The notes: a model not told the origin generated them from the sequence alone. Shown: positions 24,266 to 33,518, counted from the stretch's first letter. The stretch: 43,220 bases of DNA from JADGGM01 sp025449955 (GCA_036554285.1 DATBNO010000037.1:1-43220); one strand, 5' to 3'. Program-made: numbers and translations.

Positions 24266-25627
24266 ATGACGGAACTGAAGCGGACACTCGGATTGCGCGA
24301 CCTCGTCCTCATCGTCATCGGCACGGTGATCGGGTCCGGCATCTTCATCGTGCCGGCGAGCACGCTTGGGCAAACCGGCGGCGATGTGAAGGCGGCGCTC
24401 CTCGTGTGGCTCGTGGCCGGCGTGTTGTCCTTGCTCGGCGCCCTCACGTACGGCGAGATGGGTGCGGCAAATCCCGACGCCGGCGGCCTGTACGTGTACC
24501 TCCGCGACGCGTTCGGTGAGTTGCCTGCGTTCCTGTACGGGTGGACGGCGCTCCTCGTGATCGCAAGCGGTTCGACGGCCACACTGGCCGTGGCGTTCAG
24601 CAACTACCTCGGACAACTCGTGCCCATCTCCGCCGCGATGGGGAGAGTCGTTGCCGTTCTGATGATCATCGCGGTCATGCTGATCAACGTGCGCGGGACG
24701 CGTGAGAGCTCGAACGTGCAGAACTGGTCGACTGGCCTCAAGGCGGCTGCGCTCGTGGGGCTCAGCGTCCTCCTCCTCGTAGCCGGCGGCGGCAGTCGTG
24801 GCCATGCCATGGCGCCGGCGATCGCGTCGCCCGCGACGCATCTGTCCTTCTCGATGTTCGCGACCGCGATGATCGGCGTGCTGTGGGCATACGAAGGCTG
24901 GCAGTACGCCACGTTCGCGGCGGGCGAAACCCGAGATCCCCAGCGCACATTTCCTCGCGGGATCATCGTCGGCACGGCGTGCATCATCGTCATCTACGTA
25001 CTGGCCAACCTTGGCTACGTTGCCGCGCTCGACCCGGTGCGCGCATCGCAGAGCCAGCGCATTGCCGCCGACGCCGTGGGCGCGGTGCTCGGTCCGATCG
25101 CAGGGAAGCTCATCGCCGCGGTGATCCTCGTCTCCATGTTCAGCGCCGCGAACGGGCTCACGCTCACGGCGCCGCGGCTCTACTACTCGATGTCTCGCGA
25201 CGGCGTGTTCTTCCGCAAGCTGGCGCAGGTGCATCCCCGGTTCGGCACGCCCGCGCTGGCCGTGGTCGTGAGCTCGCTCTGGGCGATCTGCCTCGCGGCG
25301 ACCGGCACGTTCGAGCAGCTCTTCACGTACGTCGTGTTCGTCGGATGGATCTTCTATGCGTTAGGCGGCCTGGCGATCTTCGTCTATCGCCGGCGGCAGC
25401 CGGACGCGGTGCGGCCGTTCCGCGTGCCCGGCTATCCGATCACGCCGCTGCTCTTCGTGGCGGCGGCACTGGCGGTGGTGGTGAACACGGTGGTCACGCA
25501 GCCGCGCCGGGCGGCGTTAGGCTTGATCGTCACGGTGGTGGGCGTGCCGGTGTTCTACTGGTGGCGCGCCAGACGCGGCCGGACCGCGCGCGTGGGCATG
25601 CCCGTCGCGGCCCCCCGAGATGTGTGA
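24266..25627 (+). CDS. APC-superfamily amino-acid permease
   Basis: A 453-residue inner-membrane transporter with about 12 hydrophobic segments. The first helix has IGTVIGSGIFIVPAST, the conserved glycine-rich bend of the amino acid-polyamine-organocation family. Helix 6 has the family's YEGWQYATFAAGETRDPQRT segment, and helix 8 is followed by LTLTAPRLYYSMSRDGVFF. The C-terminal FRVPGYPITPLLFV is also characteristic. The substrate is likely an amino acid taken up or exchanged; the exact one cannot be told. ATG at 24266 is chosen because the 34 codons upstream are not family-like. A GGCGAGGG stretch at 24254-24261 may be a weak ribosome site. Two GCCTAACG-type motifs lie inside (25359, 25515). 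Confidence 0.92.
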   Translation: MTELKRTLGLRDLVLIVIGTVIGSGIFIVPASTLGQTGGDVKAALLVWLVAGVLSLLGALTYGEMGAANPDAGGLYVYLRDAFGELPAFLYGWTALLVIASGSTATLAVAFSNYLGQLVPISAAMGRVVAVLMIIAVMLINVRGTRESSNVQNWSTGLKAAALVGLSVLLLVAGGGSRGHAMAPAIASPATHLSFSMFATAMIGVLWAYEGWQYATFAAGETRDPQRTFPRGIIVGTACIIVIYVLANLGYVAALDPVRASQSQRIAADAVGAVLGPIAGKLIAAVILVSMFSAANGLTLTAPRLYYSMSRDGVFFRKLAQVHPRFGTPALAVVVSSLWAICLAATGTFEQLFTYVVFVGWIFYALGGLAIFVYRRRQPDAVRPFRVPGYPITPLLFVAAALAVVVNTVVTQPRRAALGLIVTVVGVPVFYWWRARRGRTARVGMPVAAPRDV

Positions 25628-25675
25628 CAGAGCACTCCATGGCACGAACCAGGCGCTAGGCTAACGGAAACCCGG

Positions 25676-27640
25676 TCAGCCGAATCGCCATCCGAGCAAA
25701 TTCCAGTTTGCGAAGAAGAGCGAGACGAAAACGGCAGCGAGTACGAATGTCGTGAACTGGATCCGCCGCCCCACGCGCCAATGCGAGCGTTGCCACACGC
25801 GAACTAGGCCCAAGAGCAGCGCGAGCGTGAGGAGGACGAACACGATGGGCATCGCGAGCGCGATGTCGAGCGACCTCGGGATCGCGCCGCCCAACTCCGA
25901 AATCGTACTGGCGATCACCGCGCCGAGCACGATGAGCGTGAGGAAGTACCACAGGCCCGCGACCAGTGCGAGACGAACGATACGTTTCTGATCGGCCGGC
26001 AATTCCTTGATCTGGCGGCGGCGATAAAACATCGTCGTGAGTCCGGCCAGAAAGACCAGCGTCGAGATGCCTAACAGGAAGTGCCAGAGCGACGGCGAGT
26101 CGTGCCACGGCACGCGCTCCGTTCCCATGAAGGGGAGGCCGTCGACCGACAACGCCGTGACCGCACCCGATGAATCCTGCGTGAATCCGATCGTGGCGTC
26201 CCCATCGACTTGCGCAAACAGGCCGTTGCCGATCGGCGCGAACTGGTCGGGATGGTCGCCGAGGCCGGTGACCATCAGGCGACCTTCCTTTGGAAGCACG
26301 GCAACCTGGATCGACGAGCCCGCGAACAGCAGCGCTTTGTCGATTTTGGTCCAGCTATGACGGGCGAAGCGGTATGCACCGGCGTATTTCGCCGCGGTTT
26401 TCGCGAACGAATCCGGCGCCGCAGCGATCGCGACTGGTTGGGCGGGGAAGTAGCGATCGAAAAAGGATCGCAGAATTCCCTCGCGCATCGGTTCGGCGCC
26501 CGTTCCCACGTATGAGAGGAAGATGCCGACCTGCGCGTCGGGAACGATGAACAACGCCGTGTGAAAGTATTGTGTGTCGCCCTCGTGGCCGATCACGCGC
26601 ACGCCGTTCATTCGTTGTTCGTAGAATCCGAGCGCCATCCCGGGCAGGCGCGGGTCATTGGCAAAGGTGCGGGCGTGCATGCGCTCCGCGGTGGCGGAGT
26701 CGAGGATGCGATTGCTTTCGTACCGGCCGTCCTGCAAGTGCGCGATCATGAAGTGGGTCGCGTCGAGCGCCGACATCGATGCCGAGCCGGCTGGCCGGAA
26801 TCCGCCCACGTATTCGAACGGCTTGGCTGTGTACACACCGTTCTCGTAGGCGGACGCGGTCACGAGATCCGGTAGGAGGTCGGCCGGCACGGGCTCCTGG
26901 AACGTCGCGTGGTGCATGCCGAGCGGATCGAAGATGTTGCGGCGGATGTACTCGTTGAACGGCACGCCGCTCACGTTCTGAACGATGAGGCCAGCGAGCG
27001 CTGCTCCATAATTGGAGTAGGAGGACAGCACGCCCGGCGCGCGTACGGAAGAGGGTCTGTGCTTCTCGAGTGTTTGTTCGATCGATTTGACGCGTGTCGA
27101 ATCGTTGCTGATGAGGTATCCGAGCGCGCCGTCCTCGAAGCCCGGCGAGTGCGTCATCAGATTTCTCAGCGTGATCGGTTTCCCGAACGCCGGCGGAATC
27201 TTGAAATCCTTGAGATAGGTATTGACGTCGGCGTCGAGATCGAGCTTCCCCTGCTGCACGAGCTGCATGACGGCGGTCCACGTGAACAGCTTGGACGTGG
27301 ATCCGATTCGGAACAGGCTCGTCGCGGGATCGACCGGCTTTTGCTTGGCGAGGTCATCGTATCCGTAGCCACGCGCATAGAGCACGCGTCCGTCCTTGAC
27401 GACGGCGACGACCGCGCTGCGGACGTGCAGCTCTTCGATGAATTGTTGGAACCCGCCATCGAGAAAGGCGCCGAGCGTCGCGGTGTCAGTTAGCGCGTCG
27501 CTGGGTGCCGCGTCGCGCGCTTGAGGGGAGGCGTGCGCGGGGGGACGCGGCTGTTGCGCACGGACTGATGGAGCAGAGACCAGGCAGGCGATAGCGAGGA
27601 GCGCGAGGCGGCGCGCGGGAACGGCGCGGTGACGGTTCAT
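25676..27640 (-). CDS. Exported SxxK serine hydrolase with C-terminal membrane domain
   Basis: A 654-residue protein of the class C beta-lactamase/penicillin-binding family. A signal peptide ends at about residue 29 (VRAQQ). The catalytic domain spans about 55-400 with Ser114-x-x-Lys117 (STSK), Tyr208-x-Asn210 (YSN) and a His-Glu-Gly (HEGDT) in place of Lys-Thr-Gly. A linker domain follows (about 405-520). The last 130 residues carry four hydrophobic segments, so the enzyme domain is held outside the inner membrane. Likely activities are D-amino-acid peptidase or esterase; beta-lactam hydrolysis is less likely. AGGAGAG (minus strand) before the ATG at 27640 sets the start. Two TGGTATAC boxes at 27680-27701 lie in its promoter. 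Only one GCCTAAC motif is found. Confidence 0.9.
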   Translation of the reverse strand: MNRHRAVPARRLALLAIACLVSAPSVRAQQPRPPAHASPQARDAAPSDALTDTATLGAFLDGGFQQFIEELHVRSAVVAVVKDGRVLYARGYGYDDLAKQKPVDPATSLFRIGSTSKLFTWTAVMQLVQQGKLDLDADVNTYLKDFKIPPAFGKPITLRNLMTHSPGFEDGALGYLISNDSTRVKSIEQTLEKHRPSSVRAPGVLSSYSNYGAALAGLIVQNVSGVPFNEYIRRNIFDPLGMHHATFQEPVPADLLPDLVTASAYENGVYTAKPFEYVGGFRPAGSASMSALDATHFMIAHLQDGRYESNRILDSATAERMHARTFANDPRLPGMALGFYEQRMNGVRVIGHEGDTQYFHTALFIVPDAQVGIFLSYVGTGAEPMREGILRSFFDRYFPAQPVAIAAAPDSFAKTAAKYAGAYRFARHSWTKIDKALLFAGSSIQVAVLPKEGRLMVTGLGDHPDQFAPIGNGLFAQVDGDATIGFTQDSSGAVTALSVDGLPFMGTERVPWHDSPSLWHFLLGISTLVFLAGLTTMFYRRRQIKELPADQKRIVRLALVAGLWYFLTLIVLGAVIASTISELGGAIPRSLDIALAMPIVFVLLTLALLLGLVRVWQRSHWRVGRRIQFTTFVLAAVFVSLFFANWNLLGWRFG

Positions 27641-27679
27641 GGGCCACGACTCTCCTGCGGCGGGGAAGTGAACTGCTTT

Positions 27680-27701
27680 TGGTATACGATACTGGTATAC
27701 C
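27680..27701. promoter_or_regulatory. Putative GntR/FCD operator (two TGGTATAC boxes)
   Basis: TGGTATAC occurs at 27680-27687 and again at 27693-27700, 13 bases apart; the second extends to the palindrome GGTATACC (27694-27701). FadR-subfamily GntR proteins typically bind short palindromes of the TGGTATACCA kind. The FCD-domain regulator encoded 340 bases upstream on the same strand is the obvious candidate. The boxes are 40-60 bases before the hydrolase ATG and would overlap its promoter, which suits repression. Confidence 0.55.
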
Positions 27702-27802
27702 GCGCGACCGCAAGCCGCGGCGACATCGCGTGGTGGGTCGCCGGGGGAAACGGCGCAGCCCGCGGTACAACTGGTTGAGGTGAGCTTCCACGACGATGGG
27801 TC

Positions 27803-27964
27803 AAAAGGATAACGAAAGGGATGCAGCAATGGGGAGGATCTGCTCGGGGCGCATCCAGAGTGACCGGTGCACCCGCCTGAGGGGGTGCAAGCGCGTATGC
27901 GATGCACTCGCCGTCGCGCCGAAACGATCCTCCCCATCCCGTGCATCCCTTCAGTTGTCCTTTT
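27803..27964. repeat. 162-bp imperfect palindromic element
   Basis: The arms at 27803-27840 and 27926-27964 are inverted copies of about 38 bases with roughly five mismatches and a one-base gap. The best blocks are AAGGGATGCA and ATGGGGAGGATC. A smaller hairpin (TGCACCC/GGGTGCA, 27868-27889) lies inside. Like the elements at 1420 and 23863, the arms are built of irregularly spaced GGAT units. Its function is unknown. Confidence 0.7.
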
Positions 27965-28038
27965 CAACAACAACTACAGAAAAGCTCACCACAGGTCCCG
28001 ACACACTCAGCCGCTACTCCGGCGTGGGCCCTGGACCA

Positions 28039-28866
28039 TCACGCGTGAGCGCGGCGCCGCGCGATGCGCGGGCGGGGCGCCGGCGCGGAGTCGTCGTCGG
28101 TCGCTCCGACCCAGCTGCCGCGCTCCCCGTGCTGCCAGATGATGTGTGCGAGCCTGGTGGCGGCGTTAGCCCAGTTAGTCTCCGCGGCGGCTTGCGCGGC
28201 ATCGGCGTCGCCGCGTGCGACGCTGCTGGCGATGATCTCGTGTTCCTTGATCGACGTGGGCAGCTCGTCCAGGAGCACGCTGGCGTAGAGGCGCGCGTAG
28301 CGTTCGCACTGCGGCTTGACGGCGCGGTGCAGGGTGAGCAGACGCGGTCCGACCACGGACTCGACGAAGGTTTGGTGAAACCGGAGATCGAGGTCGAAGA
28401 AGCGCGAGGCTGAGCCCTGCCGGCGTGATTCGCTGGCGAGCTCGCCGTTGAGTGCGCGCATGCGCGCGGCGAGGACCTTGCGCCGCGAGGGCGGCAGTCC
28501 GGCGGCGACACGCGCGGCCAGCCCCTCGAGATGCCCAACGATATGAAAGAGCTCCTGGCCGTCGTCCATCGTGAGCGGTGCGACGATGAGCCGGCGTTCG
28601 CCGGCGCCGCCGGCCGAGCTGACGAAGCCCTCTTGCTCGAGGCGGTGCAGCGCGCTTCGGACGGGGGTTCGGCTCAAGCCGAGGCGGGTGGCGATCACGC
28701 GTTCGGAGATGCGTGAGCCGGGCGGCAGCTGTCCCCAGACGATGACGCGGCGGAGATCGCGGTAGGCTCGGGAGACGTTATCGCTGCGCTCGTCGGCATG
28801 GCTGGCGGCGTGGTGTGAGCGCGCGGGGGGTTTGGGAGCGGGCGGGGCAGCGGTTCGCGATACCAT
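28039..28866 (-). CDS. GntR-family transcriptional regulator, FCD (FadR) type
   Basis: A 275-residue DNA-binding regulator. The winged helix-turn-helix lies at about residues 40-100, with SERVIATRLGLSRTPVRSAL, the canonical GntR recognition helix. The FCD ligand domain follows (about 110-255). Its metal-site residues appear in DLDLRFHQTFVE and EHEIIASSVARGD. Such proteins usually bind a small carboxylic acid and release an operator. I chose ATG at 28866 because upstream residues of the longer frame are not family-like; the first 40 residues are still a disordered Pro/Ala/His-rich tail. It is divergent from susC and upstream of the serine hydrolase, so both are likely targets. There is no GCCTAAC motif in the gene. 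Confidence 0.9.
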   Translation of the reverse strand: MVSRTAAPPAPKPPARSHHAASHADERSDNVSRAYRDLRRVIVWGQLPPGSRISERVIATRLGLSRTPVRSALHRLEQEGFVSSAGGAGERRLIVAPLTMDDGQELFHIVGHLEGLAARVAAGLPPSRRKVLAARMRALNGELASESRRQGSASRFFDLDLRFHQTFVESVVGPRLLTLHRAVKPQCERYARLYASVLLDELPTSIKEHEIIASSVARGDADAAQAAAETNWANAATRLAHIIWQHGERGSWVGATDDDSAPAPRPRIARRRAHA

Positions 28867-28944
28867 CTCGGAACCATATGCGGGTGGGACGGGTCGGCGC
28901 AAGCAAACCGGAGGCGGTCGCTGGCGCGCCGAAACGGTCCACCA

Positions 28945-28973
28945 TTGTGGTATTCCAAGTTGCACTCTATGTT
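28945..28973 (+). promoter_or_regulatory. Candidate promoter of the susC operon
   Basis: TTGTGG (28945-28950) and TATGTT (28968-28973) are spaced by 17 bases. The sequence GGTATTCC at 28949-28956, within this promoter, differs by one base from the GGTATACC operator upstream of the serine hydrolase gene. The same regulator might therefore act here. The match is short and could be chance. Confidence 0.4.
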
Positions 28974-29099
28974 GGTCGGCGCGCAGTCGCCGTACCGACC
29001 GTTCACTGGTCCGGTCCTCGTGGCGCCGCGCCTAACGGTGCGGCGCGCGACCATCCGCTGCAGTCGGGCCACACGGCACTTCACCAACAGGAGCCCGGT

Positions 29100-32000
29100 A
29101 TGCGAACCGTCTTCCGTCAGCATCTTCCTCGACGACCGCGATTCATTGTCTGCGCGGCGCTCGGCGTGACACTGGCCTTCGTCGCGCCGCCTGCATCGGC
29201 GGCGACGGCGCGCGGCCTTGCGCCGGCCCGCGACATCGATGGCCGACGAGCCGTCACCATCCACGGGCAGGTCGTCGACTCGACGTCGAATGCGCCCGTC
29301 GTCGGCGTCTCGGTCCAGGTGGAAGGCACCTCGCTCGGCGCCGTGACCGACAGCGCCGGCCGCTATTCCGTGGTCGGGGTCGCCGCCGGCACACAAACGC
29401 TCGTGGCCCGCCGCCTCGGCTACGCGCCGCGGCGCCGCACCGTCACCGTCGGCACGGATGGCGATCTGACCGTGGACTTCGCGCTGACCCCCACGCCGAC
29501 CTCGCTGAACGCGGTCATCGTGACTGGCACCGCGGGCGGCCAACAGGAGCGTACGTTAGGCACCTCGATCGGCAACGTGAACGCGCCCGACGTGCTGGCC
29601 AAGTCCCAGGCGCCGGACATGAGCTCGCTGCTCAACTCGCGCGTGGCCGGCGTGAGCATCGTGCCCAGCACCGGCCGGTTAGGCGCCGGCCCCAACATCG
29701 AAATCCGCGGCATCTCGAGTTTGAGCCTCGACAACCAGCCGCTCATCTACATCGACGGCGTCCGTGTCAGCAATCGCACGGGCGGCGGACCGACCACCTT
29801 CGGCAACGGCGGCTTCGGAGCGCAGAACGCCGGCGTCGTTGGACGACTGAACGACATCAACCCCGACGAGATCGAGAGCATCCAGATCATCAAGGGACCC
29901 GCGGCGGCCACGATCTACGGCACCGAAGCGGCCAATGGCGTGATCCAGATCATCACCAAGAAGGGCGCGAGCGGAAAGCCGGTCTTCAACTTCCAAATTC
30001 AGCAGGGCGGCATCTACTTCCGTGATCCCGAAGGGCGCATGCCGACCAACTTTGCGCCGGACAGCACAGGCGCCATCACGGCTTTCAATGGCGTCAAGGC
30101 GCGCGAGGCAGCGGGAGCGCCGATCTTCACCACCGGAAAGACGTACGACTACAACGCGTCGGTGTCCGGCGGGTTTGCGATCGGCAACTACTTCGTCTCG
30201 TCCAACTATCAGGACGAGCACGGCATCGAGCCGAACAACTTCCTCACCCAGTATAGCGCGCACGCGAATCTGAATCTGACGCCGGATCCGAAGTATGCGA
30301 TCGGGACGAGCCTCAACTACGTGCAGGGCAACTACCACACCGGCGCCGACGTTGGTCTGTCGGCCATGCTCGGTGCTGAACTGGCGCAGCCGAACATCTT
30401 CGCCGTACCGGGCGCTGACGGATTCTATCCCAACGTGCCGCCGAACGTCCCGCAAGCGTTGTTCGACAACAGCGACGACATTCACCGCTTCACCGGCAGT
30501 ACCACGCTCACTCACAATCCCATCAGCTGGTTCACGCAGCGCCTGATCGTCGGTCTGGACTACACCAACGAGGACGGCAGAGGACTCGAGCTGTTCGCGC
30601 CGCCGGCGCTCGCGCCGTTCACACTCGGCAACGCCGCGGGTCGCATCGGCCAGACGCTGACGTCGACGTCGCTCACCACCGCGGACTACAACGGCACGGC
30701 GAAGTTCAATCTCACGTCGGCCATCACGTCCGCGACATCGTTAGGCGGGCAGTGGTATCGGACCGCGCTGCACGAGAGTTTCCTGGGCGGCATCGGATTC
30801 CCCGGTCCCGGCATCACGACGGTCTCGGGCACCGCGATCGCGCTGCCGTCGACCCAGGGCGACACCATCAACACGACGATCGGCGGCTACGGGCAGGAGG
30901 AGATCGGCCTCAACGATCGGTTGTTCCTGACGGGTGCGCTCCGCGTCGACAACAACAGTGCGTTCGGCTCGCAGTTCAAATGGATCACGTATCCCAAGGT
31001 GAGCGCCTCGTGGATCCTGAGTGAAGAGCCGTTCTGGCACATCGCGTTCGTCAACTCGCTCAAGCTCCGCGCCGCATATGGCGAGTCGGGTCGTGCTCCG
31101 CTCGCCTTTTCGGCGCTCAGGTCCTACCTGCCCGTGCAGGGACCGGGCGGCACCAACGCGTTCACGGCGGGAGGGTTCGGCAATTCGGACTTGCGGCCGG
31201 AGCGCGGAAAGGAGTTCGAGGCAGGATTCGAGTCGGATCTCTGGGACCGCCTGCACGTCGACTTCACGTACTTCAACAAGCACACGACGAACGAGATCGT
31301 GGCGCAGCCGGTGGCGCCGTCGCTCGGCTTCACGGGCACCCAGTTTCAGAACCTCGGACAGGTGAACAACCACGGCATCGAGCTCCAGGCGACGCTGCAG
31401 GTGCTCAGGATGCCTAACTTCGGGTGGGACATCACCGGCAACTTCGCGACCGCCCACAACACGATCATCAGCCTGGGCGGCCTGCCGTCGATCATTACGA
31501 CGGCAGGGCAGGCGAACCAAGTCGGCTTCCCGATCGCAGCGTATTTCTCGCGCAAGGTGGTCTCGGCGACGGTGGATCCGTCGAGCGGCGCGGTGTCCAA
31601 CGTGTTGTGTGCCGGCGGCGCCGGACAGGGTCCCGTCGACTGCTCGACCGCGCCGTTCGTGTACATCGGATCAGCGACTCCGACCAACACGGGGTCCGTC
31701 GGCAACACCTTCACGCTGTTCAAGAAACTGCGCCTCTATGCGTTAGTCGATTGGAAGCGCGGCAACGTGCTGCTGAACAACATCGATCAGGTCCGCTGCG
31801 ACGGTCTCCTTGGCATCGGCGAGTGCGACGTGAACTACCATCCGCAGAAGTACTCTCCGCTGTACGTCGCCGAGGCGAGCTTCACCGGTTTGGTGAACCA
31901 GACGCAGGATCAATTCTTCCAGGACGCGTCGTTCGTGAAGCTGCGGGAGGTATCGGCGACCTATTCGCTTCCGGACCATCTCCTGCCGGGCATCGACCAC

Positions 32001-32159
32001 GCGTCGTTCACGGTGGCGGCGCGCGAGCTCGCGCTCTGGACCAAGTTCAAAGGGCCCGACCCGGAGGTCAACCAGTTCGTCACCGGGCTCACGACCGGCA
32101 GTCAGGGCGTGATACCTCCGCTCAGCCGTTTCGTCGCCACCCTCAACCTGACCTTCTGA
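29100..32159 (+). CDS. SusC/RagA-type TonB-dependent outer-membrane receptor
   Basis: A 1019-residue outer-membrane receptor. A signal peptide (about 1-34, ending ASAATA) is followed by a carboxypeptidase-regulatory-like domain (about 50-130, with VTDSAGRYSVVGV). The plug has QPLIYIDGVRVSNRTGG and IESIQIIKGPAAATIYGTEA, the SusC hallmark. A C-terminal barrel ends in LSRFVATLNLTF with the terminal aromatic residue. With the SusD-like lipoprotein encoded three bases downstream it forms a substrate-import pair driven by TonB. The peptidase genes that follow suggest peptides rather than glycans as cargo. AGGAG at 29089-29093 sets the start. Four GCCTAAC-type motifs lie inside, and TTA appears as a Leu codon in several of them. 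Confidence 0.95.
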   Translation: MRTVFRQHLPRRPRFIVCAALGVTLAFVAPPASAATARGLAPARDIDGRRAVTIHGQVVDSTSNAPVVGVSVQVEGTSLGAVTDSAGRYSVVGVAAGTQTLVARRLGYAPRRRTVTVGTDGDLTVDFALTPTPTSLNAVIVTGTAGGQQERTLGTSIGNVNAPDVLAKSQAPDMSSLLNSRVAGVSIVPSTGRLGAGPNIEIRGISSLSLDNQPLIYIDGVRVSNRTGGGPTTFGNGGFGAQNAGVVGRLNDINPDEIESIQIIKGPAAATIYGTEAANGVIQIITKKGASGKPVFNFQIQQGGIYFRDPEGRMPTNFAPDSTGAITAFNGVKAREAAGAPIFTTGKTYDYNASVSGGFAIGNYFVSSNYQDEHGIEPNNFLTQYSAHANLNLTPDPKYAIGTSLNYVQGNYHTGADVGLSAMLGAELAQPNIFAVPGADGFYPNVPPNVPQALFDNSDDIHRFTGSTTLTHNPISWFTQRLIVGLDYTNEDGRGLELFAPPALAPFTLGNAAGRIGQTLTSTSLTTADYNGTAKFNLTSAITSATSLGGQWYRTALHESFLGGIGFPGPGITTVSGTAIALPSTQGDTINTTIGGYGQEEIGLNDRLFLTGALRVDNNSAFGSQFKWITYPKVSASWILSEEPFWHIAFVNSLKLRAAYGESGRAPLAFSALRSYLPVQGPGGTNAFTAGGFGNSDLRPERGKEFEAGFESDLWDRLHVDFTYFNKHTTNEIVAQPVAPSLGFTGTQFQNLGQVNNHGIELQATLQVLRMPNFGWDITGNFATAHNTIISLGGLPSIITTAGQANQVGFPIAAYFSRKVVSATVDPSSGAVSNVLCAGGAGQGPVDCSTAPFVYIGSATPTNTGSVGNTFTLFKKLRLYALVDWKRGNVLLNNIDQVRCDGLLGIGECDVNYHPQKYSPLYVAEASFTGLVNQTQDQFFQDASFVKLREVSATYSLPDHLLPGIDHASFTVAARELALWTKFKGPDPEVNQFVTGLTTGSQGVIPPLSRFVATLNLTF

Positions 32160-32162
32160 GCC

Positions 32163-33518
32163 ATGCGAAACTCACATACCAGCAGGGGCGTCTCGGTTAG
32201 GCGCGTCGCGCGGTGCGGGCGCAGGTGGATGGTTTCGGCGCGCACCGCGATCGTGGCATTGGCGGTGGTGTCGGTGTCCGCGGCGTGCAACGACCTGACG
32301 ACGCTCGAGCAGTCCAACCCGGGTCAACTCGGGCCGACCGTGTTCGCCCCGCAGAACGCGGACCTCATCGTGAACAGCTCGCGCGGCGACTTCGAGTGCG
32401 CGTTCAACGAGTACATCGTGGCGAGCGGAGTGTTCATGGATGAAATGTCCGACGCGATCTCACAGACCGCGAACTTCGATCTCGATCGCCGCTCGATTAC
32501 CCCCGATTCCCCGTACGGAACGAACACGTGTAACAGCCAGCAACAGCCCGGCGTCTACACGCCACTCTCGGTGGCGCGTGCATCGAGCGATGTCGCGGTG
32601 CAGCACCTCGAGGGATGGACCGACGCACAGGTTCCCAACCGCTCTCACCTCATTGCCGTCGCGTCGGCGTACGGCGGATACAGCTTCGTGCTCATGGGCG
32701 AGGGCATGTGCTCCGCGGCATTCGATCTCGGTCCCGAGGAGCAGCCCGCGCAGATCTTCGCCGATGCGATGATCCGCTTCGACACCGCCATCGCTGCCGC
32801 GACGCGAGCAAGTGATGCATCGACGCTCAACCTCGCGCTGCTCGGTCGCGCGCGGACCGAGCTGGATCTCGGGAATTCGGCGGACGCTGCGACCGATGCC
32901 GCGTTGATTCCCGCGGGCTTCGAAGTCGACATCGATCACGATCCGACCGCGACCCGGCGCCAGAACCTCGTGTTCATCCAAACCATCCAGGCGCAGTTCG
33001 GGTCGATCGACACGTCGATCATCAACCGGTTTGTCGCAGACGGCGATCCGCGGATCGCGGTGACGTCGACCGGCGCGTTAGGCTCGGATGGGCACACGGT
33101 CGTCTGGTTTGCGAACAAGGACGCCACCGCGACCGCCCCGCAAGCGGTGGCCAAGTTTTCGGAAGCGCAGCTGATCATCGCCGAGAACGACGTGAACACC
33201 GCGGACTTGAACGGCGCGGTCACGATCCTGAACGCGCTGCGCGCGGCCGCCGGTCAACCGGCGTACAGTGGAGGTCTGACGGCTCCGGCGGTGATGGCGG
33301 ACATCGTCGAACAACGCCGCCGCGAGTTGTTCCTCGAGGGGCACCGGTTGGGCGACATCCGGCGCCTGGGCCTCCCGTTGAGCCCCGCCGTCGGCGCGCC
33401 GTACGTCAACGGCGGCACGTACGCGGACCAAGCGTGCTTCCCATTGCCTAACGTCGAGCGCATCAATAATCCCAATCTGGACGTGACGTCCGCGCACGGA
33501 CTCACGCCGCACCAATAG
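32163..33518 (+). CDS. SusD/RagB-like surface lipoprotein
   Basis: A 451-residue lipoprotein. An unusually long Arg-rich N-terminus precedes the hydrophobic signal and lipobox (VSAAC at about residue 42). The body is alpha-helical with TPR-like repeats. The C-terminal SusD signature reads RRRELFLEGHRLGDIRRLG, followed by PLPNVERINNPNL. SusD proteins cap the SusC barrel and capture substrate. If the first 21 residues are not translated, ATG at about 32229 would give a normal signal length; I kept the first ATG, which is three bases after the susC stop. The TAG stop overlaps the ribosome site of the next gene. Three GCCTAAC-type motifs lie inside. Confidence 0.93.
   Translation: MRNSHTSRGVSVRRVARCGRRWMVSARTAIVALAVVSVSAACNDLTTLEQSNPGQLGPTVFAPQNADLIVNSSRGDFECAFNEYIVASGVFMDEMSDAISQTANFDLDRRSITPDSPYGTNTCNSQQQPGVYTPLSVARASSDVAVQHLEGWTDAQVPNRSHLIAVASAYGGYSFVLMGEGMCSAAFDLGPEEQPAQIFADAMIRFDTAIAAATRASDASTLNLALLGRARTELDLGNSADAATDAALIPAGFEVDIDHDPTATRRQNLVFIQTIQAQFGSIDTSIINRFVADGDPRIAVTSTGALGSDGHTVVWFANKDATATAPQAVAKFSEAQLIIAENDVNTADLNGAVTILNALRAAAGQPAYSGGLTAPAVMADIVEQRRRELFLEGHRLGDIRRLGLPLSPAVGAPYVNGGTYADQACFPLPNVERINNPNLDVTSAHGLTPHQ

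Larger units (their letters stand above)
27641..28038. other. 398-bp intergenic region with operator boxes and a palindrome
   Basis: The region lies between the end of the GntR gene and the start of the serine hydrolase gene, both on the minus strand. It holds the putative operator at 27680-27701 and the palindromic element at 27803-27964. No gene was recognised. Confidence 0.6.

Noticed and set aside
23908..24519. Open frame with VQLS repeats
   Set aside because: The repeats come from the 12-bp DNA units, and the frame then runs antisense-like into the permease gene region without any conserved sequence.
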